A stretch of 61,200 bases of DNA from Meiothermus sp. CFH 77666. GTDB lineage: Bacteria; Deinococcota; Deinococci; Deinococcales; Thermaceae. The position numbers and the translations under genes were made by a program. The stretch spans positions 1-61,200 of the forward strand of contig NZ_JAGDFV010000022.1 of the NCBI RefSeq assembly GCF_017497985.1. Reading direction: 5' to 3'. Within the stretch, counting starts at the first letter, position 1; each line of letters opens with the position of its first letter. The notes beneath the pieces were generated by a model. That model was given only the letters and a program-made list of their open reading frames with translations. It searched no databases and was not told the origin of the DNA. This document shows positions 52,782 to 61,089 of the stretch, one piece after another.

Positions 52782-53324
52782 CTAGCCGACCTTGTAGGCG
52801 TTTTCCACATCCAGCACCTTGGTCACGCCGATCTCGCGGCAGTTGTCGTAGAAGGGGCAGGCACTGCACTCGGCGTAGACCTTGGGGGGCAGGGCCTCGC
52901 GGGTGGTCACGTGGTAGCCCAGGCTGGTGAAAAACTTGACCTGGAGCGTCCAGGCGAAGATTTGCGGGATGCCCAGGTCCTTGGCCTCGCGTTCGGCGGC
53001 CAGGGCTATCCAGCGGCCCAACCCCTGCCCCTGCCGCTCGGGGTGGATAGCCAGACCCCGCACCTCGGCAATGTCGTGCCAGAGGATGTGCAGGGCACCA
53101 CTCCCCACGATGTGGCCGTACTCATCTTCCAGCACGAAAAAATCACGCAGGTTTTCGTAGAGGTGGTTATGACTGCGTACCAGCATCAGGCCGCGCTCGG
53201 CCCAGTACTTGATCAGGGTGTAGATCTGCTCCACATCCTTCATTCGGGCTTTGCGAAGCTCTACGTTGGCGTCCCAGCGCACCCTGGGCAAAACCGTGGT
53301 GCCAATCTCGATCAGGTTACTCAC
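52782..53324 (-). CDS. GNAT N-acetyltransferase, probable amino-acid N-acetyltransferase (short ArgA type)
   Basis: 180 residues. GNAT fold with LRKARMKDVEQIYTLI, the acetyl-CoA loop IHPERQGQGLGRWIAL, VKFFTSLGYHV, and a C-terminal ECSACPFYDNCREI typical of the short N-acetylglutamate synthase group lacking the kinase domain. It would start arginine synthesis by acetylating glutamate, supported by its place between argH and carA. GTG 53324 has GAGGGGGG just upstream. The Cys-rich tail may bind a metal. Confidence 0.87.
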   Translation of the reverse strand: MSNLIEIGTTVLPRVRWDANVELRKARMKDVEQIYTLIKYWAERGLMLVRSHNHLYENLRDFFVLEDEYGHIVGSGALHILWHDIAEVRGLAIHPERQGQGLGRWIALAAEREAKDLGIPQIFAWTLQVKFFTSLGYHVTTREALPPKVYAECSACPFYDNCREIGVTKVLDVENAYKVG

Positions 53325-53380
53325 ATACCCCCCTCAGCCTGCCCTCCCGGCAACGGGAAAGGGCCTTTTTTGAGCCGTCT

Positions 53381-54775
53381 TCATGTCTCGACCTCGAGCT
53401 GCGCTGCCTTGAGCGCCTCCCGCACCGCTTCAGGCGCGGTACCGCCGTAGCTTCGTCGTCGGTGGATGGCGGTCTCCAGGCGGGTCAGCGGTAATGCGTC
53501 CTCGTCAAATAAAGGGTGGAAGCCCTGCAGCTCCGCCAGGCTCAGGTCACGCAGTTCTTTGTGCTGCTCTACACAGTGGCGCACAATGCGCCCTACCACA
53601 TGATGGGCCTCACGGAAGGGCACCCCCCGCTCGGCCAGGTAGTCAGCCAGCTCGGTAGCCAGCGAGAAGCCCGACTCGGCGGCCCTGGCCATGACCTCGG
53701 CGTTCCACTTGAGGCCCGGCAGCATGGCCGCCAGGAGTTTGACCGAGGCCCGGTAGGTGTCCATCGCATCGAAAAGGGGTTCTTTGTCCTCCTGGAGGTC
53801 TTTGTTGTAGGCCAGCGGCAGGCCCTTGGTCAGGGTGGCCAGGGTGACGAAGCTGCCCAGCACCCGGCCCGCCTTGCCCCGGATCAGCTCGGCATGGTCG
53901 GCGTTTTTCTTCTGGGGCATGATGGAGCTTCCGGTAGAGAAAGCGTCCGGCAGCACCGCAAAGCCAAACTCGAAAGTGGTGTAGAGGATGATTTCCTCGG
54001 CCAGGCGCGAAAGGGTAATCTGCCCGATGGCCAGCGCAGAGAGTACCTCGAGCACAAAGTCGCGTGAGCCCACCGCATCCAGGGAGTTCCGCATGGGCCG
54101 CACAAAGCCCAGCGCCGAGGCCGTGAAGTGCCGGTCTATGGGAAAGCCTGTCCCGGCCAGGGCCGCCGCACCCAGGGGCGATTCGTTGAGGCGGTTCAGG
54201 GCGTCCTGAAGGCGCCCGGCGTCGCGGGTGAGCATCTCGTAGTAGGCCAGAAACCAGTGCGAGAGGAGCACCGGCATGGCCCGCTGCAGGTGGGTATAGC
54301 CGGGCAGGATGAGCGGGGGCTCTATGTACTTCCCGGCCTCCTGCACCAGCACCCGGCGCAGGGCTTTGAGATCGTCCAGTAAACCAGTGAGCTCGCCCCG
54401 CACCCACAAGCGCAGGTCGGTGGCTACCTGGTCGTTGCGGCTGCGGGCGGTGTGCAGCTTGCCCCCCACCGGGCCTACCAGCTCCGTAAGGCGCGCCTCC
54501 ACGTTCATGTGCACGTCTTCCAGTTCTTCACGCCACTGAAAGGTGCCTTCCAGAATTTCCTGCCGCACCGAGAGCAATCCCTGACGAAGCCGGGCTTCGT
54601 CCTCGGCAGCGATAATGCCCTGCCGGGCCAGCATGGCCGCATGGGCCAGTGAGCCTTCGATGTCTACCAGAGCAAGGCGCTGGTCAAACGTCCAGGAAGC
54701 ATTGAACTCCTGGGCAATCCGGCTGGGGGCCTCGCTGAAGCGGCCTCCCCAGGTTTTTTGCGTTTCCTGGCTCAA
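53381..54775 (-). CDS. argH: argininosuccinate lyase
   Basis: 464-residue enzyme cleaving argininosuccinate to arginine and fumarate. Starts at TTG 54775 ([17 protein letters not shown]), preceded by GGGGAGG 5-6 nt away. The frame extends upstream into a heptamer array and is not coding. Signature [20 protein letters not shown] (residues near 280-300), [14 protein letters not shown] and [11 protein letters not shown] are present. Part of the argG-GNAT-argH-GNAT-carA cluster. Confidence 0.95.
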   Translation of the reverse strand: MSQETQKTWGGRFSEAPSRIAQEFNASWTFDQRLALVDIEGSLAHAAMLARQGIIAAEDEARLRQGLLSVRQEILEGTFQWREELEDVHMNVEARLTELVGPVGGKLHTARSRNDQVATDLRLWVRGELTGLLDDLKALRRVLVQEAGKYIEPPLILPGYTHLQRAMPVLLSHWFLAYYEMLTRDAGRLQDALNRLNESPLGAAALAGTGFPIDRHFTASALGFVRPMRNSLDAVGSRDFVLEVLSALAIGQITLSRLAEEIILYTTFEFGFAVLPDAFSTGSSIMPQKKNADHAELIRGKAGRVLGSFVTLATLTKGLPLAYNKDLQEDKEPLFDAMDTYRASVKLLAAMLPGLKWNAEVMARAAESGFSLATELADYLAERGVPFREAHHVVGRIVRHCVEQHKELRDLSLAELQGFHPLFDEDALPLTRLETAIHRRRSYGGTAPEAVREALKAAQLEVET

Positions 54776-54791
54776 AAAGTCCTCCCCATAT

Positions 54792-54826
54792 GTCGATAGT
54801 CGATTGTCAATGGTCGATAGCTTGTA
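54792..54826. repeat. 7-bp periodic array F1
   Basis: Five heptamers (GTCGATA, GTCGATT, GTCAATG, GTCGATA, GCTTGTA) directly upstream of the argH ribosome site. Confidence 0.7.
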
Positions 54827-54895
54827 GGGTAAATCAAGCCAGTAGCGCGACTCTCGAGGCACCAGCAACCCGACACCAGGCTCTTCTGTAAGTTT

Positions 54896-54937
54896 AGCCT
54901 GCGACCTGAGACCTGCGACCTGCGACCTTGGGACAGG
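54896..54937. repeat. 7-bp periodic array F2
   Basis: Six heptamers with almost constant sequence (GACCTGC twice, GACCTGA, GACCTTG) between argH and the GNAT gene. The least degenerate array in the window. Confidence 0.75.
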
Positions 54938-54950
54938 ATGCTACAGCAAC

Positions 54951-55457
54951 TCATGAGAGCACCTCGAGCTTCCGCACCATCACGAAGGGCGGTGGGGTAT
55001 TGGGGTTGGGCGTGCTGTAGCGCAGGCTGGGTTCGTAGCTAAAGCCGAACTGGGTGTACCACTTGAGCAGCTTGGGCTGGTCGTGCCGCACGGCCAGGCG
55101 CAGCTCCCGGGCCCGCACCTCGAAGGCCTGGCGGGCTACTGCTTCCATCAGCCGGTGGGCCACCCCCTGCTTGCGGTACTCGGGCAGCACCCCCAGTTTC
55201 CTGACCTCCCAGACCCCGCGCTCCCTGGGGTCGGGGTGGCGCACCAGGCGCACCGTGCCCACCACCTCGCCTCTGTCCAGCGCAACCCAGGCGTAGCCGC
55301 GCTCGAGGTCAGCCTGCACGCGCTCCACCGTCTCCTGGTGGCCCGAGGAGTCCGGGGCCACCCGGTCGGCCCAGGCCTGGCGCACCATCCGGGCAATGGC
55401 CTCCGCATCGGCAGGGGTAGCCCGGCGAATCTGCACCTGGGTTGATTCAGTCTGCAT
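54951..55457 (-). CDS. GNAT-family N-acetyltransferase between argG and argH
   Basis: 168 residues from ATG 55457, with GTGAGG 5-6 nt upstream (GTG 55478 is less likely). Motif VRKLGVLPEYRKQGVAHRLMEAVARQ (read in part) is the acetyl-CoA binding motif A, and KLLKWYTQFGFSYEP is typical of amino-acid or small-amine acetyltransferases. Embedded in the arginine cluster, so an amino-acid substrate is likely, but whether it or the 52782 gene makes N-acetylglutamate cannot be told from sequence. Confidence 0.85.
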   Translation of the reverse strand: MQTESTQVQIRRATPADAEAIARMVRQAWADRVAPDSSGHQETVERVQADLERGYAWVALDRGEVVGTVRLVRHPDPRERGVWEVRKLGVLPEYRKQGVAHRLMEAVARQAFEVRARELRLAVRHDQPKLLKWYTQFGFSYEPSLRYSTPNPNTPPPFVMVRKLEVLS

Positions 55458-55500
55458 CGCAAACCTCACCCAGGCCACAAGACCCCGGTCTAAATAACGG

Positions 55501-55535
55501 CTGTCCCTCGAGCCTCGACATCTGACCCTCGACTA
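55501..55535. repeat. 7-bp periodic array G
   Basis: Five heptamers (CTGTCCC, TCGAGCC, TCGACAT, CTGACCC, TCGACTA) in the argG-GNAT spacer. The rest of this ~200-nt spacer shows nothing I recognise. Confidence 0.6.
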
Positions 55536-55653
55536 AGTACCTCCCGCCTATGTTTTGGATAATGGCATGATCGAAAATCATTCGGGCATTGCGCCCGGAG
55601 CATGATTTTCTAGCGTGGCCTGGATTCATCTCTAAACCTTATGCGGGCGCAAC

Positions 55654-56847
55654 TTAGTCCTTTGGCTGGGCCTTGGCCCGCACCCGCAGCCGCAGCGAGT
55701 TGAGCTTGATGAAGCCCTCGGCGTCGGCCTGGTTGTAGCCGCCCTTCTCGTCGAAGGAGACCAGGCTCTTGTCGTAAAGCGAGAGGGGCGAGCGGCGCCC
55801 GGCCAGGATGATATTGCCCTTGTAGAGCTTGAAGCGCACCGTACCGGTGACGGTTTTGGCTACGTGATCCATGTAGGCTTGCAGGGCCTCGCGCTCCGGG
55901 GCAAACCAGAAGCCGTTGTACACCAGCTCTGCGTACTTGACGCCCAACTGGTCGCGCTGGTGCATGACCTCGCGGTCGAGGGTCAGGCTCTCCACAGCCC
56001 GCCGGGCGTGGTAGATCAGGGTGCCGCCGGGGGTCTCGTAGACGCCCCGCGACTTCATGCCCACAAAGCGGTTTTCCACCAGGTCTACCCGTCCGATGCC
56101 GTGCCGACCCCCAATCTCGTTGAGGCGGGCCAGCAGGCTGGCCGGTGAAAGGCGCTCGCCATTCACACCGACCACATCGCCGCCCTCTACCTGAATCTCC
56201 ACCAGCTCGGGCTCATCCGGCGCGTCCCAGGGGTCTTGGGTCAGGCGGAACATCCCGGCGGGAGGCTCGGCCCAGGGGTCTTCCAGCACGCCCCCCTCGA
56301 AGGAGTTGTGCAGCAGGTTGGAGTCCACGCTGTAGGGCTTCTCGAGGGTGGTGGGTACGGGAATCCCGTGTATAGCGGCGTATTCCATCATCTGCGGGCG
56401 GCTTATGAGGTTCCATTCGCGCCAGGGCGCAATCACCTTGATGTCGGGCTTGAGCGAGTAAGCCGTAAGCTCGAAGCGCACCTGATCGTTGCCCTTGCCG
56501 GTGGCCCCGTGCGAGATGGCCTCGGCTCCTTCTTCCTGGGCAATGCGTACGAGGTGCTTGGCGATGAGGGGCCGGGCGATGGAGGTGCCCAGCAGGTAGT
56601 AGCCCTCGTAGAGGGCCCCGGAGCGCATCATGGGGAAGACAAAGTCCCGAACAAACTCCTCGCGCAAATCCAGGGCGTAGGCCTTGCTGGCCCCGGTCTT
56701 GAGGGCCTTAACCCGGGCTTCCTCGACCTCCTCACCCTGCCCGATGTCGGCCGTAAAGGTGATGACCTCCGCGTTGTAGTTCTCGATCAGCCACTTAAGG
56801 ATGATGCTGGTATCCAGGCCGCCGGAGTATGCGAGTACGATTTTCAT
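55654..56847 (-). CDS. argG: argininosuccinate synthase
   Basis: 397-residue enzyme joining citrulline and aspartate with ATP. Starts [20 protein letters not shown] with the SGGLDTS pyrophosphate loop. [35 protein letters not shown] and IRAPWREW-like [11 protein letters not shown] segments are conserved. GAGGTG about 6 nt before ATG. First gene of the arginine cluster, with ArgR-like boxes over its promoter. Confidence 0.96.
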   Translation of the reverse strand: MKIVLAYSGGLDTSIILKWLIENYNAEVITFTADIGQGEEVEEARVKALKTGASKAYALDLREEFVRDFVFPMMRSGALYEGYYLLGTSIARPLIAKHLVRIAQEEGAEAISHGATGKGNDQVRFELTAYSLKPDIKVIAPWREWNLISRPQMMEYAAIHGIPVPTTLEKPYSVDSNLLHNSFEGGVLEDPWAEPPAGMFRLTQDPWDAPDEPELVEIQVEGGDVVGVNGERLSPASLLARLNEIGGRHGIGRVDLVENRFVGMKSRGVYETPGGTLIYHARRAVESLTLDREVMHQRDQLGVKYAELVYNGFWFAPEREALQAYMDHVAKTVTGTVRFKLYKGNIILAGRRSPLSLYDKSLVSFDEKGGYNQADAEGFIKLNSLRLRVRAKAQPKD

Positions 56848-56939
56848 TCATTCACCTCAGGGTTGGGGACAAACCCCACAAAGCCATACAGTACCGCCAA
56901 ATCTCCTGTGGTACAACCGATGGCCTGCGGCAAACATAC

Positions 56940-56974
56940 TGAATAAGGATACAAATGCAAGTATAAGTAGTCAA
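56940..56974 (-). promoter_or_regulatory. argG promoter with two ArgR-like boxes
   Basis: -35 TTGACT (56974-56969), 17 nt, -10 TATCCT (56951-56946). On the plus strand TGAATAAGGATACA (56940-56953) matches the ARG-box core TGAATAATTATTCA at 11 of 14 positions, and AGTATAAGTAGTCA (56960-56973) at 10 of 14. Centres are 20 bp apart, close to the paired-box spacing for a hexameric ArgR. The boxes cover both promoter hexamers. Confidence 0.7.
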
Positions 56975-57181
56975 GGCCGTTTTTATTGCACTAGACCTGA
57001 TTTTTCAGACTTATTGTGCTCAAAGACAGAACCAGAAATCGCATTATCATGCCTGGCTTGGGGGTTAGTACAGGTATAATCGTAAAATGTAAGTGCATAA
57101 ATGTTCAAATGGTCAATTTGGAAGTTTTAGCTTCGTTGAAGCGCACCGATGACTAACTACCAGGGCGCGGAGTACCCTGCA
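56975..57181. other. AT-rich spacer upstream of argG
   Basis: No gene seen. Clearly lower GC than its surroundings. A plus-strand TATAAT lies at about 57073-57078 but has no convincing -35 and faces no plus-strand gene. Confidence 0.5.
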
Positions 57182-57502
57182 TCAAATCTGCCGCAAATCT
57201 TCCAGCAGTTGCCAGCCCACCGTTTGAGGAGTGGCCTCGAGGTAGGGCTTTAGCTCCCGGCTCACCCGCTCGGCCAGGGGTTTCAGTGCGGCGGGCTCCT
57301 GCTCGGTTCGCACCAGCAGCGTTACCTGGTAGAACTGCTGGGTCTCGGTGGGGGTGCCATCCTCGAAAAAGGTCATGGGGGCTCGCACCTTGTCTATGAG
57401 CACATGCACCTCTCCCAGTTGGCGGGGCAGGGCCTCGCGGGGGTCGAAGGCCAGGTCTTTGGGGTGCCACAGATACCCCTGAAACAGCTTGACGGCTTTC
57501 AT
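57182..57502 (-). CDS. hypothetical protein (106 aa)
   Basis: 106 residues from ATG 57502 (MKAVKLFQGYLWHPKDLAFDP). A longer start at 57544 is possible but gives an odd N-terminus. Mixed alpha/beta with alternating hydrophobics (YQVTLLVRTEQEP, VGWQLLEDLRQI). I recognise no family. It follows alr by 72 nt on the same strand and may share its transcript. Confidence 0.65.
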   Translation of the reverse strand: MKAVKLFQGYLWHPKDLAFDPREALPRQLGEVHVLIDKVRAPMTFFEDGTPTETQQFYQVTLLVRTEQEPAALKPLAERVSRELKPYLEATPQTVGWQLLEDLRQI

Positions 57503-57574
57503 CTCAACCACGTATCTGATTTTCACCGCAGCATCAAAAAGCAAAAGTGGTTTTGCTCAGCCCCCCAAAAACCT

Positions 57575-58675
57575 CTACTCTACCCGCGCGACCTCAACCC
57601 CGTCGCGCAAATAGACCCTGGGCAACCGGGGCGAAAGCCGCACCGCCGGTTCGTAGCTCACGGTGCCGGTGAGTTCGGCCCAGCCCCACAGGCTGCTGGT
57701 GGGGTCAAAGTCGGGGGTGACCACTTCAAATACCTCATCCAACCCCACTGGCGCGGGAATCTTCACCGTAATCTGATCCATCGAGACCCGCCCCACCACC
57801 GGACAGATGCAGGGGGCTCCGCGCTCTGGGTAAAAACGAACCGTAGCCCGGTTGTAGACCAGGCGCGGCATGCCATCGGCATACCCCACCGGCAGGGTGG
57901 CAATCCACTCGAGGCCCTGGGTGGTGTAGAGGCCGCTGTAACCGATTCTGCGCCCGGGCGGAAGCAGCTTGACCTGGGTGGGTTTGGCCAGCAAACGGGC
58001 TATGGGCCGCAGGCCCAGGTTGGGTAGCAGGCCGTACAGACCGATGCCGGGTCGCACCGCGCTCAGGCCATATTCGCCGTAGTTGACGGTGCCGGCGGTG
58101 TTGCACAGGTGATAGAAGTAGCCCGGTCCAAAGACCTTCTGTACCTCCTGAAACCGGGCCATCTGCTCCCTTGTCCAGGGTTCGTCCTCCTCGGCATCGG
58201 CAAAATGGGAGTAGATGCCCTGGATAAGCAGGTTTTCGTAGCGGACAAAGTGTTCCTTGATCAGGGGCGCATCCTCGGGCTGGAAACCCACCCGGCCCAT
58301 GCCGGTATCGAACTCGAGGTGTACCGCCACGGCTTTACCCAGTGCGTTGAGGGCCTCGGCGCTCTCGAGGGTCGAGATCGAAGGAATCAGGTCAAGCTCC
58401 ACCACTTCCCTGGCCTGCTGGGGGTGCAGGCTTCCCATCAACAGGATGCGGGCCACAATGCCGGCCTTCCGCAGTTCGCGGGCTTCGTGGGTGGTGGCCA
58501 CCGCCAGCCCCCAAGCCCCCAGGCGCAATAATTCCTTGCCCACCTCCACCGCCCCGTGGCCATAGGCATTGGCCTTGACCACACCGATTAGAGCCACGTC
58601 TCCGGCGCTTTTTCGCAGAAGATGGAAGTTATGGGCCAGGGCATCGAGATCAACTTCCAACCAGGCAGGGCGCAT
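57575..58675 (-). CDS. alr: alanine racemase
   Basis: 366 residues from ATG 58675 (MRPAWLEVDLDALAHN). PLP-dependent interconversion of L- and D-alanine for peptidoglycan. PLP lysine in GVVKANAYGHGAVEV, the C-terminal-domain catalytic Tyr in RIGYSGLYTTQG, and CPVVGRVSMDQITVKIP are present. TATAGA is 9 nt before the ATG with no ribosome site. Downstream of a small conserved gene, 32 nt away. Confidence 0.94.
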   Translation of the reverse strand: MRPAWLEVDLDALAHNFHLLRKSAGDVALIGVVKANAYGHGAVEVGKELLRLGAWGLAVATTHEARELRKAGIVARILLMGSLHPQQAREVVELDLIPSISTLESAEALNALGKAVAVHLEFDTGMGRVGFQPEDAPLIKEHFVRYENLLIQGIYSHFADAEEDEPWTREQMARFQEVQKVFGPGYFYHLCNTAGTVNYGEYGLSAVRPGIGLYGLLPNLGLRPIARLLAKPTQVKLLPPGRRIGYSGLYTTQGLEWIATLPVGYADGMPRLVYNRATVRFYPERGAPCICPVVGRVSMDQITVKIPAPVGLDEVFEVVTPDFDPTSSLWGWAELTGTVSYEPAVRLSPRLPRVYLRDGVEVARVE

Positions 58676-58707
58676 GAGGGATAGTCTATAGCGCACCGTT
58701 CACAGCG

Positions 58708-58971
58708 CTACACTTTACGAATCTTCATGCTCTGTACCTGCCCGGTTTCGGCGTTGATGCGAAAAATCTTGTACTCACGGGTGCGGGCTGCATCGCCCAG
58801 GCTCAAGTAGGCGGTGGGTTCGCGCACCACAAAGGAAAGGGTCACCTCCCAGAACTGATTGTCGGGGGAGAGTTCGACCTCCTCGAGCCGCAGTTCAGGA
58901 ATTTGTTTGTCGGTAAAAAGCGTCTGGATGTACTCGGTGGCAATCTTGACCGCTTCTTTGACCTCGAGCAT
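58708..58971 (-). CDS. small hypothetical protein (87 aa)
   Basis: 87 residues from ATG 58971: MLEVKEAVKIATEYIQTLF followed by LRLEEVELSPDNQFWEVTLSF and REYKIFRINAETGQVQSMKI. The layout (N-terminal helix, then a W-x-V-x-L-S-F strand and a C-terminal V-x-S-M-K-I) resembles PepSY/YpeB-type domains or immunity-like small proteins, but I cannot name it. TACAAT exactly 6 nt upstream supports this start and a leaderless mRNA. Precedes alr. Confidence 0.68.
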   Translation of the reverse strand: MLEVKEAVKIATEYIQTLFTDKQIPELRLEEVELSPDNQFWEVTLSFVVREPTAYLSLGDAARTREYKIFRINAETGQVQSMKIRKV

Positions 58972-58977
58972 AAGGCG

Positions 58978-58983
58978 ATTGTA
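58978..58983 (-). promoter_or_regulatory. start-proximal -10 of the 58708 gene (and alr)
   Basis: TACAAT, 6 nt, ATG. Identical layout to mntA, the esterase at 49629 and the hydrolase at 60044. Confidence 0.55.
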
Positions 58984-59027
58984 CCGTACTGCACACCTCC
59001 CGACGCCTTCAGGCCCACCCATACCGC

Positions 59028-60044
59028 TCAGTTGGCGGGGAATTTGTTGCCCAGATAGTTGAGCACATCCAGTAGGGCCAGGTTGCCCTGCTCGCCATCA
59101 CCATGACCAAAGTTGTCATAGACCAGCAGGTAGCGCTTCCCCCCCCAGTTGCCCCTGGGTACCTCACCCCCTGCCCAGCTCAGACCAGCCGCCTCACACC
59201 CGGCGGGTGCTGTGGTCGAGGTGGTGTTGTTGGCGCTGATGCGGAAACTGGTAAACCCCCCCACCGCCTTGACCAGATTGCAGGACTGACCCGGTAGAAC
59301 CAACCAATCCAGGGCCCCGTGCACCACCAGCATTGAACCAGGCCAGTTGCTAAGGCTGGCGGCGTATTCGATGGGTGAGCGAACCCGGTAGCTTTGGGGC
59401 GTCTGGGCTGGAGTTCCACCGAGCGCCGTTTGTAACAAAGGAATTAGGGTTTGGCTCGCACGTTTTTGGTTGCTATCACCGGAAGTCGCAAGCTGCTCAA
59501 GCTGTTGATACTCCGAAATCCAGTCAGTGGGGCCGAAAAGATCAATCAAGACCTGGGCCGGTGCGCCTTTCTGCACCGCACGCAAGCTGATGCATCCCCC
59601 ATGCGAACCCCCTGCCACCGCCACCCGGTTGGGGTTCGCGTAGGGCATGGTGCGCCCAATCGCCAGCATCTGTAGCACATCGTCCACCTCCCCCTGGCAG
59701 ACCTCAATGCGACCCTCAGAACCATCCTCGCCACGATAGGAAGACATCAATACCACATACCCCAAGAAAGCCAGGTTCTGGCATAGATTCGCGTCGCCTA
59801 CCTGGAGGCCTTCAAAGCCACCGTGGTTCCAGACGACAATTGGGAACTGTCCGGCCCGGTTGGGACGGCAAATCTGCCCAAAAATCTTGAGGCCACCACT
59901 ACGGTACATGACTTTCTCCCGCAGCAAAAATACATCTTGATAGAGGGTCTGCACCGATTCCCACTGATTGGGGCTCACCGGGGAGGGTGGGGTACAACCG
60001 ACCAGGCCCCAGACAAGTGCCATCAGGCCAATTCTTTTGTGCAT
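59028..60044 (-). CDS. lipoprotein alpha/beta hydrolase, prolyl-oligopeptidase-like
   Basis: 338 residues. A lipoprotein signal (MHKRIGLMALVWGLVGC, lipobox Cys17) anchors it outside the cytoplasm. Hydrolase fold with IVVWNHGGFEGL, the nucleophile elbow AGGSHGGCISL, an Asp in VHGALDWLVLPGQS and His in YDNFGHGDGE, the family S9-like order. It is probably a peptidase or esterase of unknown substrate. TACAAT lies 6 nt before the ATG. Divergent from the nucleoside hydrolase. Confidence 0.85.
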   Translation of the reverse strand: MHKRIGLMALVWGLVGCTPPSPVSPNQWESVQTLYQDVFLLREKVMYRSGGLKIFGQICRPNRAGQFPIVVWNHGGFEGLQVGDANLCQNLAFLGYVVLMSSYRGEDGSEGRIEVCQGEVDDVLQMLAIGRTMPYANPNRVAVAGGSHGGCISLRAVQKGAPAQVLIDLFGPTDWISEYQQLEQLATSGDSNQKRASQTLIPLLQTALGGTPAQTPQSYRVRSPIEYAASLSNWPGSMLVVHGALDWLVLPGQSCNLVKAVGGFTSFRISANNTTSTTAPAGCEAAGLSWAGGEVPRGNWGGKRYLLVYDNFGHGDGEQGNLALLDVLNYLGNKFPAN

Positions 60045-60050
60045 GGACTG

Positions 60051-60056
60051 ATTGTA
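60051..60056 (-). promoter_or_regulatory. start-proximal -10 of the lipoprotein hydrolase gene
   Basis: TACAAT, 6 nt, ATG at 60044. The divergent nucleoside hydrolase has TAAGCT (60110-60115) 7 nt before its GTG in the same 78-nt spacer. Confidence 0.55.
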
Positions 60057-60122
60057 TGCTTTATCCCATCAGAAAGGTTCGCTATTGCTGCACAGCAGAT
60101 TTTTTACGGTAAGCTGTGCTTC

Positions 60123-61055
60123 GTGCCACGCAAAATCATCCTCGACTGCGACCCCGGACACGACGACGCCATCGCCATCATGCTGGCCCTGGCCAGCGAG
60201 GAACTCGAGGTTCTGGGCATCACCACCGTTTACGGCAATGTGAGCCTCGAGCGCACCACCCGCAACGCCCTGGTGGTGCGGGAGGTACTGGGCAAAAGCG
60301 TGCCCATTTATGCAGGCGCCGACCGACCCCTGGTGCGCGACCGCATCAGCGCCGAGGCGGTTCACGGGGTCTCGGGGCTCGAGGGCCCCCATCTGCCCAC
60401 CCCCACCGGCCAAGCCGAGCCCCAGCACGCCGTTCATTTCATCATCGAGCAGGTGCTCCAGCACCCCGGCGAGGTCACGCTGGTGCCGGTGGGAGCCCTC
60501 ACCAATATCGCGCTAGCCATGCGCCTCGAACCTAGAATCATTCCCCAGATCAGGGAGATTGTGCTGATGGGCGGCTCCATTGACATCGGCAACTGGTCGC
60601 CAAGCGCCGAGTTCAACATCTTGTGCGACCCCCACGCGGCCAAGATTGTCTTTGGGGCGGGGGTTCCCCTGGTGATGATGGGCCTCAACCTGACCCATCA
60701 GACCGTGGCCCACCCGGCCCGGGTGGAGCGTTTCCGCGCCCTGGGCACCCGGGTAGGGGCATTCACGGCAGAGCTGCTCGAGTTCTTCCGCGAGCACCAC
60801 ATCCAGCGCTACAAGTGGGATGGCGCCCCCATCCACGACGCCTGCGCGGTGGCTTTCTTGCTGCGGCCCGACCTGTTCAAAACCGCCCTGTTCAACGTGG
60901 AAATCGAGGCCAACGAAGGGCTGGCCTTTGGGCGCACGGTCTGCGACTACTGGCGCGTGACCGGCAAACCACCCAACTGCGAGGTAGGGCTCGAGATTGA
61001 CGCCGAAGGCTTCTACGATTTGCTGGTAGAGCGCATTGGGCGCTACAATAGCTGA
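60123..61055 (+). CDS. inosine-uridine preferring nucleoside hydrolase
   Basis: 310 residues from GTG 60123. The frame is open upstream, but that part is antisense to the lipoprotein hydrolase. Calcium-site motif DCDPGHDDAIAIMLAL near residue 8, LVPVGALTNIALAM, MGGSIDIGNWSPSAEFNI and the C-terminal DGAPIHDACAVAFLL are diagnostic. It splits nucleosides to ribose and base (salvage). TAAGCT 7 nt before the GTG suggests a leaderless mRNA. The stop is in a heptamer array. Confidence 0.94.
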   Translation: MPRKIILDCDPGHDDAIAIMLALASEELEVLGITTVYGNVSLERTTRNALVVREVLGKSVPIYAGADRPLVRDRISAEAVHGVSGLEGPHLPTPTGQAEPQHAVHFIIEQVLQHPGEVTLVPVGALTNIALAMRLEPRIIPQIREIVLMGGSIDIGNWSPSAEFNILCDPHAAKIVFGAGVPLVMMGLNLTHQTVAHPARVERFRALGTRVGAFTAELLEFFREHHIQRYKWDGAPIHDACAVAFLLRPDLFKTALFNVEIEANEGLAFGRTVCDYWRVTGKPPNCEVGLEIDAEGFYDLLVERIGRYNS

Positions 61056-61082
61056 TAGCCGATGGCCTATAGCTAATCACTG
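61048..61082. repeat. 7-bp periodic array H at a stop codon
   Basis: Five heptamers (ATAGCTG, ATAGCCG, ATGGCCT, ATAGCTA, ATCACTG) including the TGA stop of the nucleoside hydrolase and reaching the edge of the transposase fragment. Confidence 0.7.
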
Positions 61083-61089
61083 GTGCTAG

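Noticed and set aside
53341-53372. Hairpin with T-run in the argH/GNAT spacer on the plus strand
   Set aside because: Stem is imperfect and the T-run faces the wrong way for the minus-strand genes. No plus-strand transcript is evident.
57073-57078. Plus-strand TATAAT as promoter of a small RNA
   Set aside because: No usable -35, no extended -10, no terminator or structured RNA downstream.
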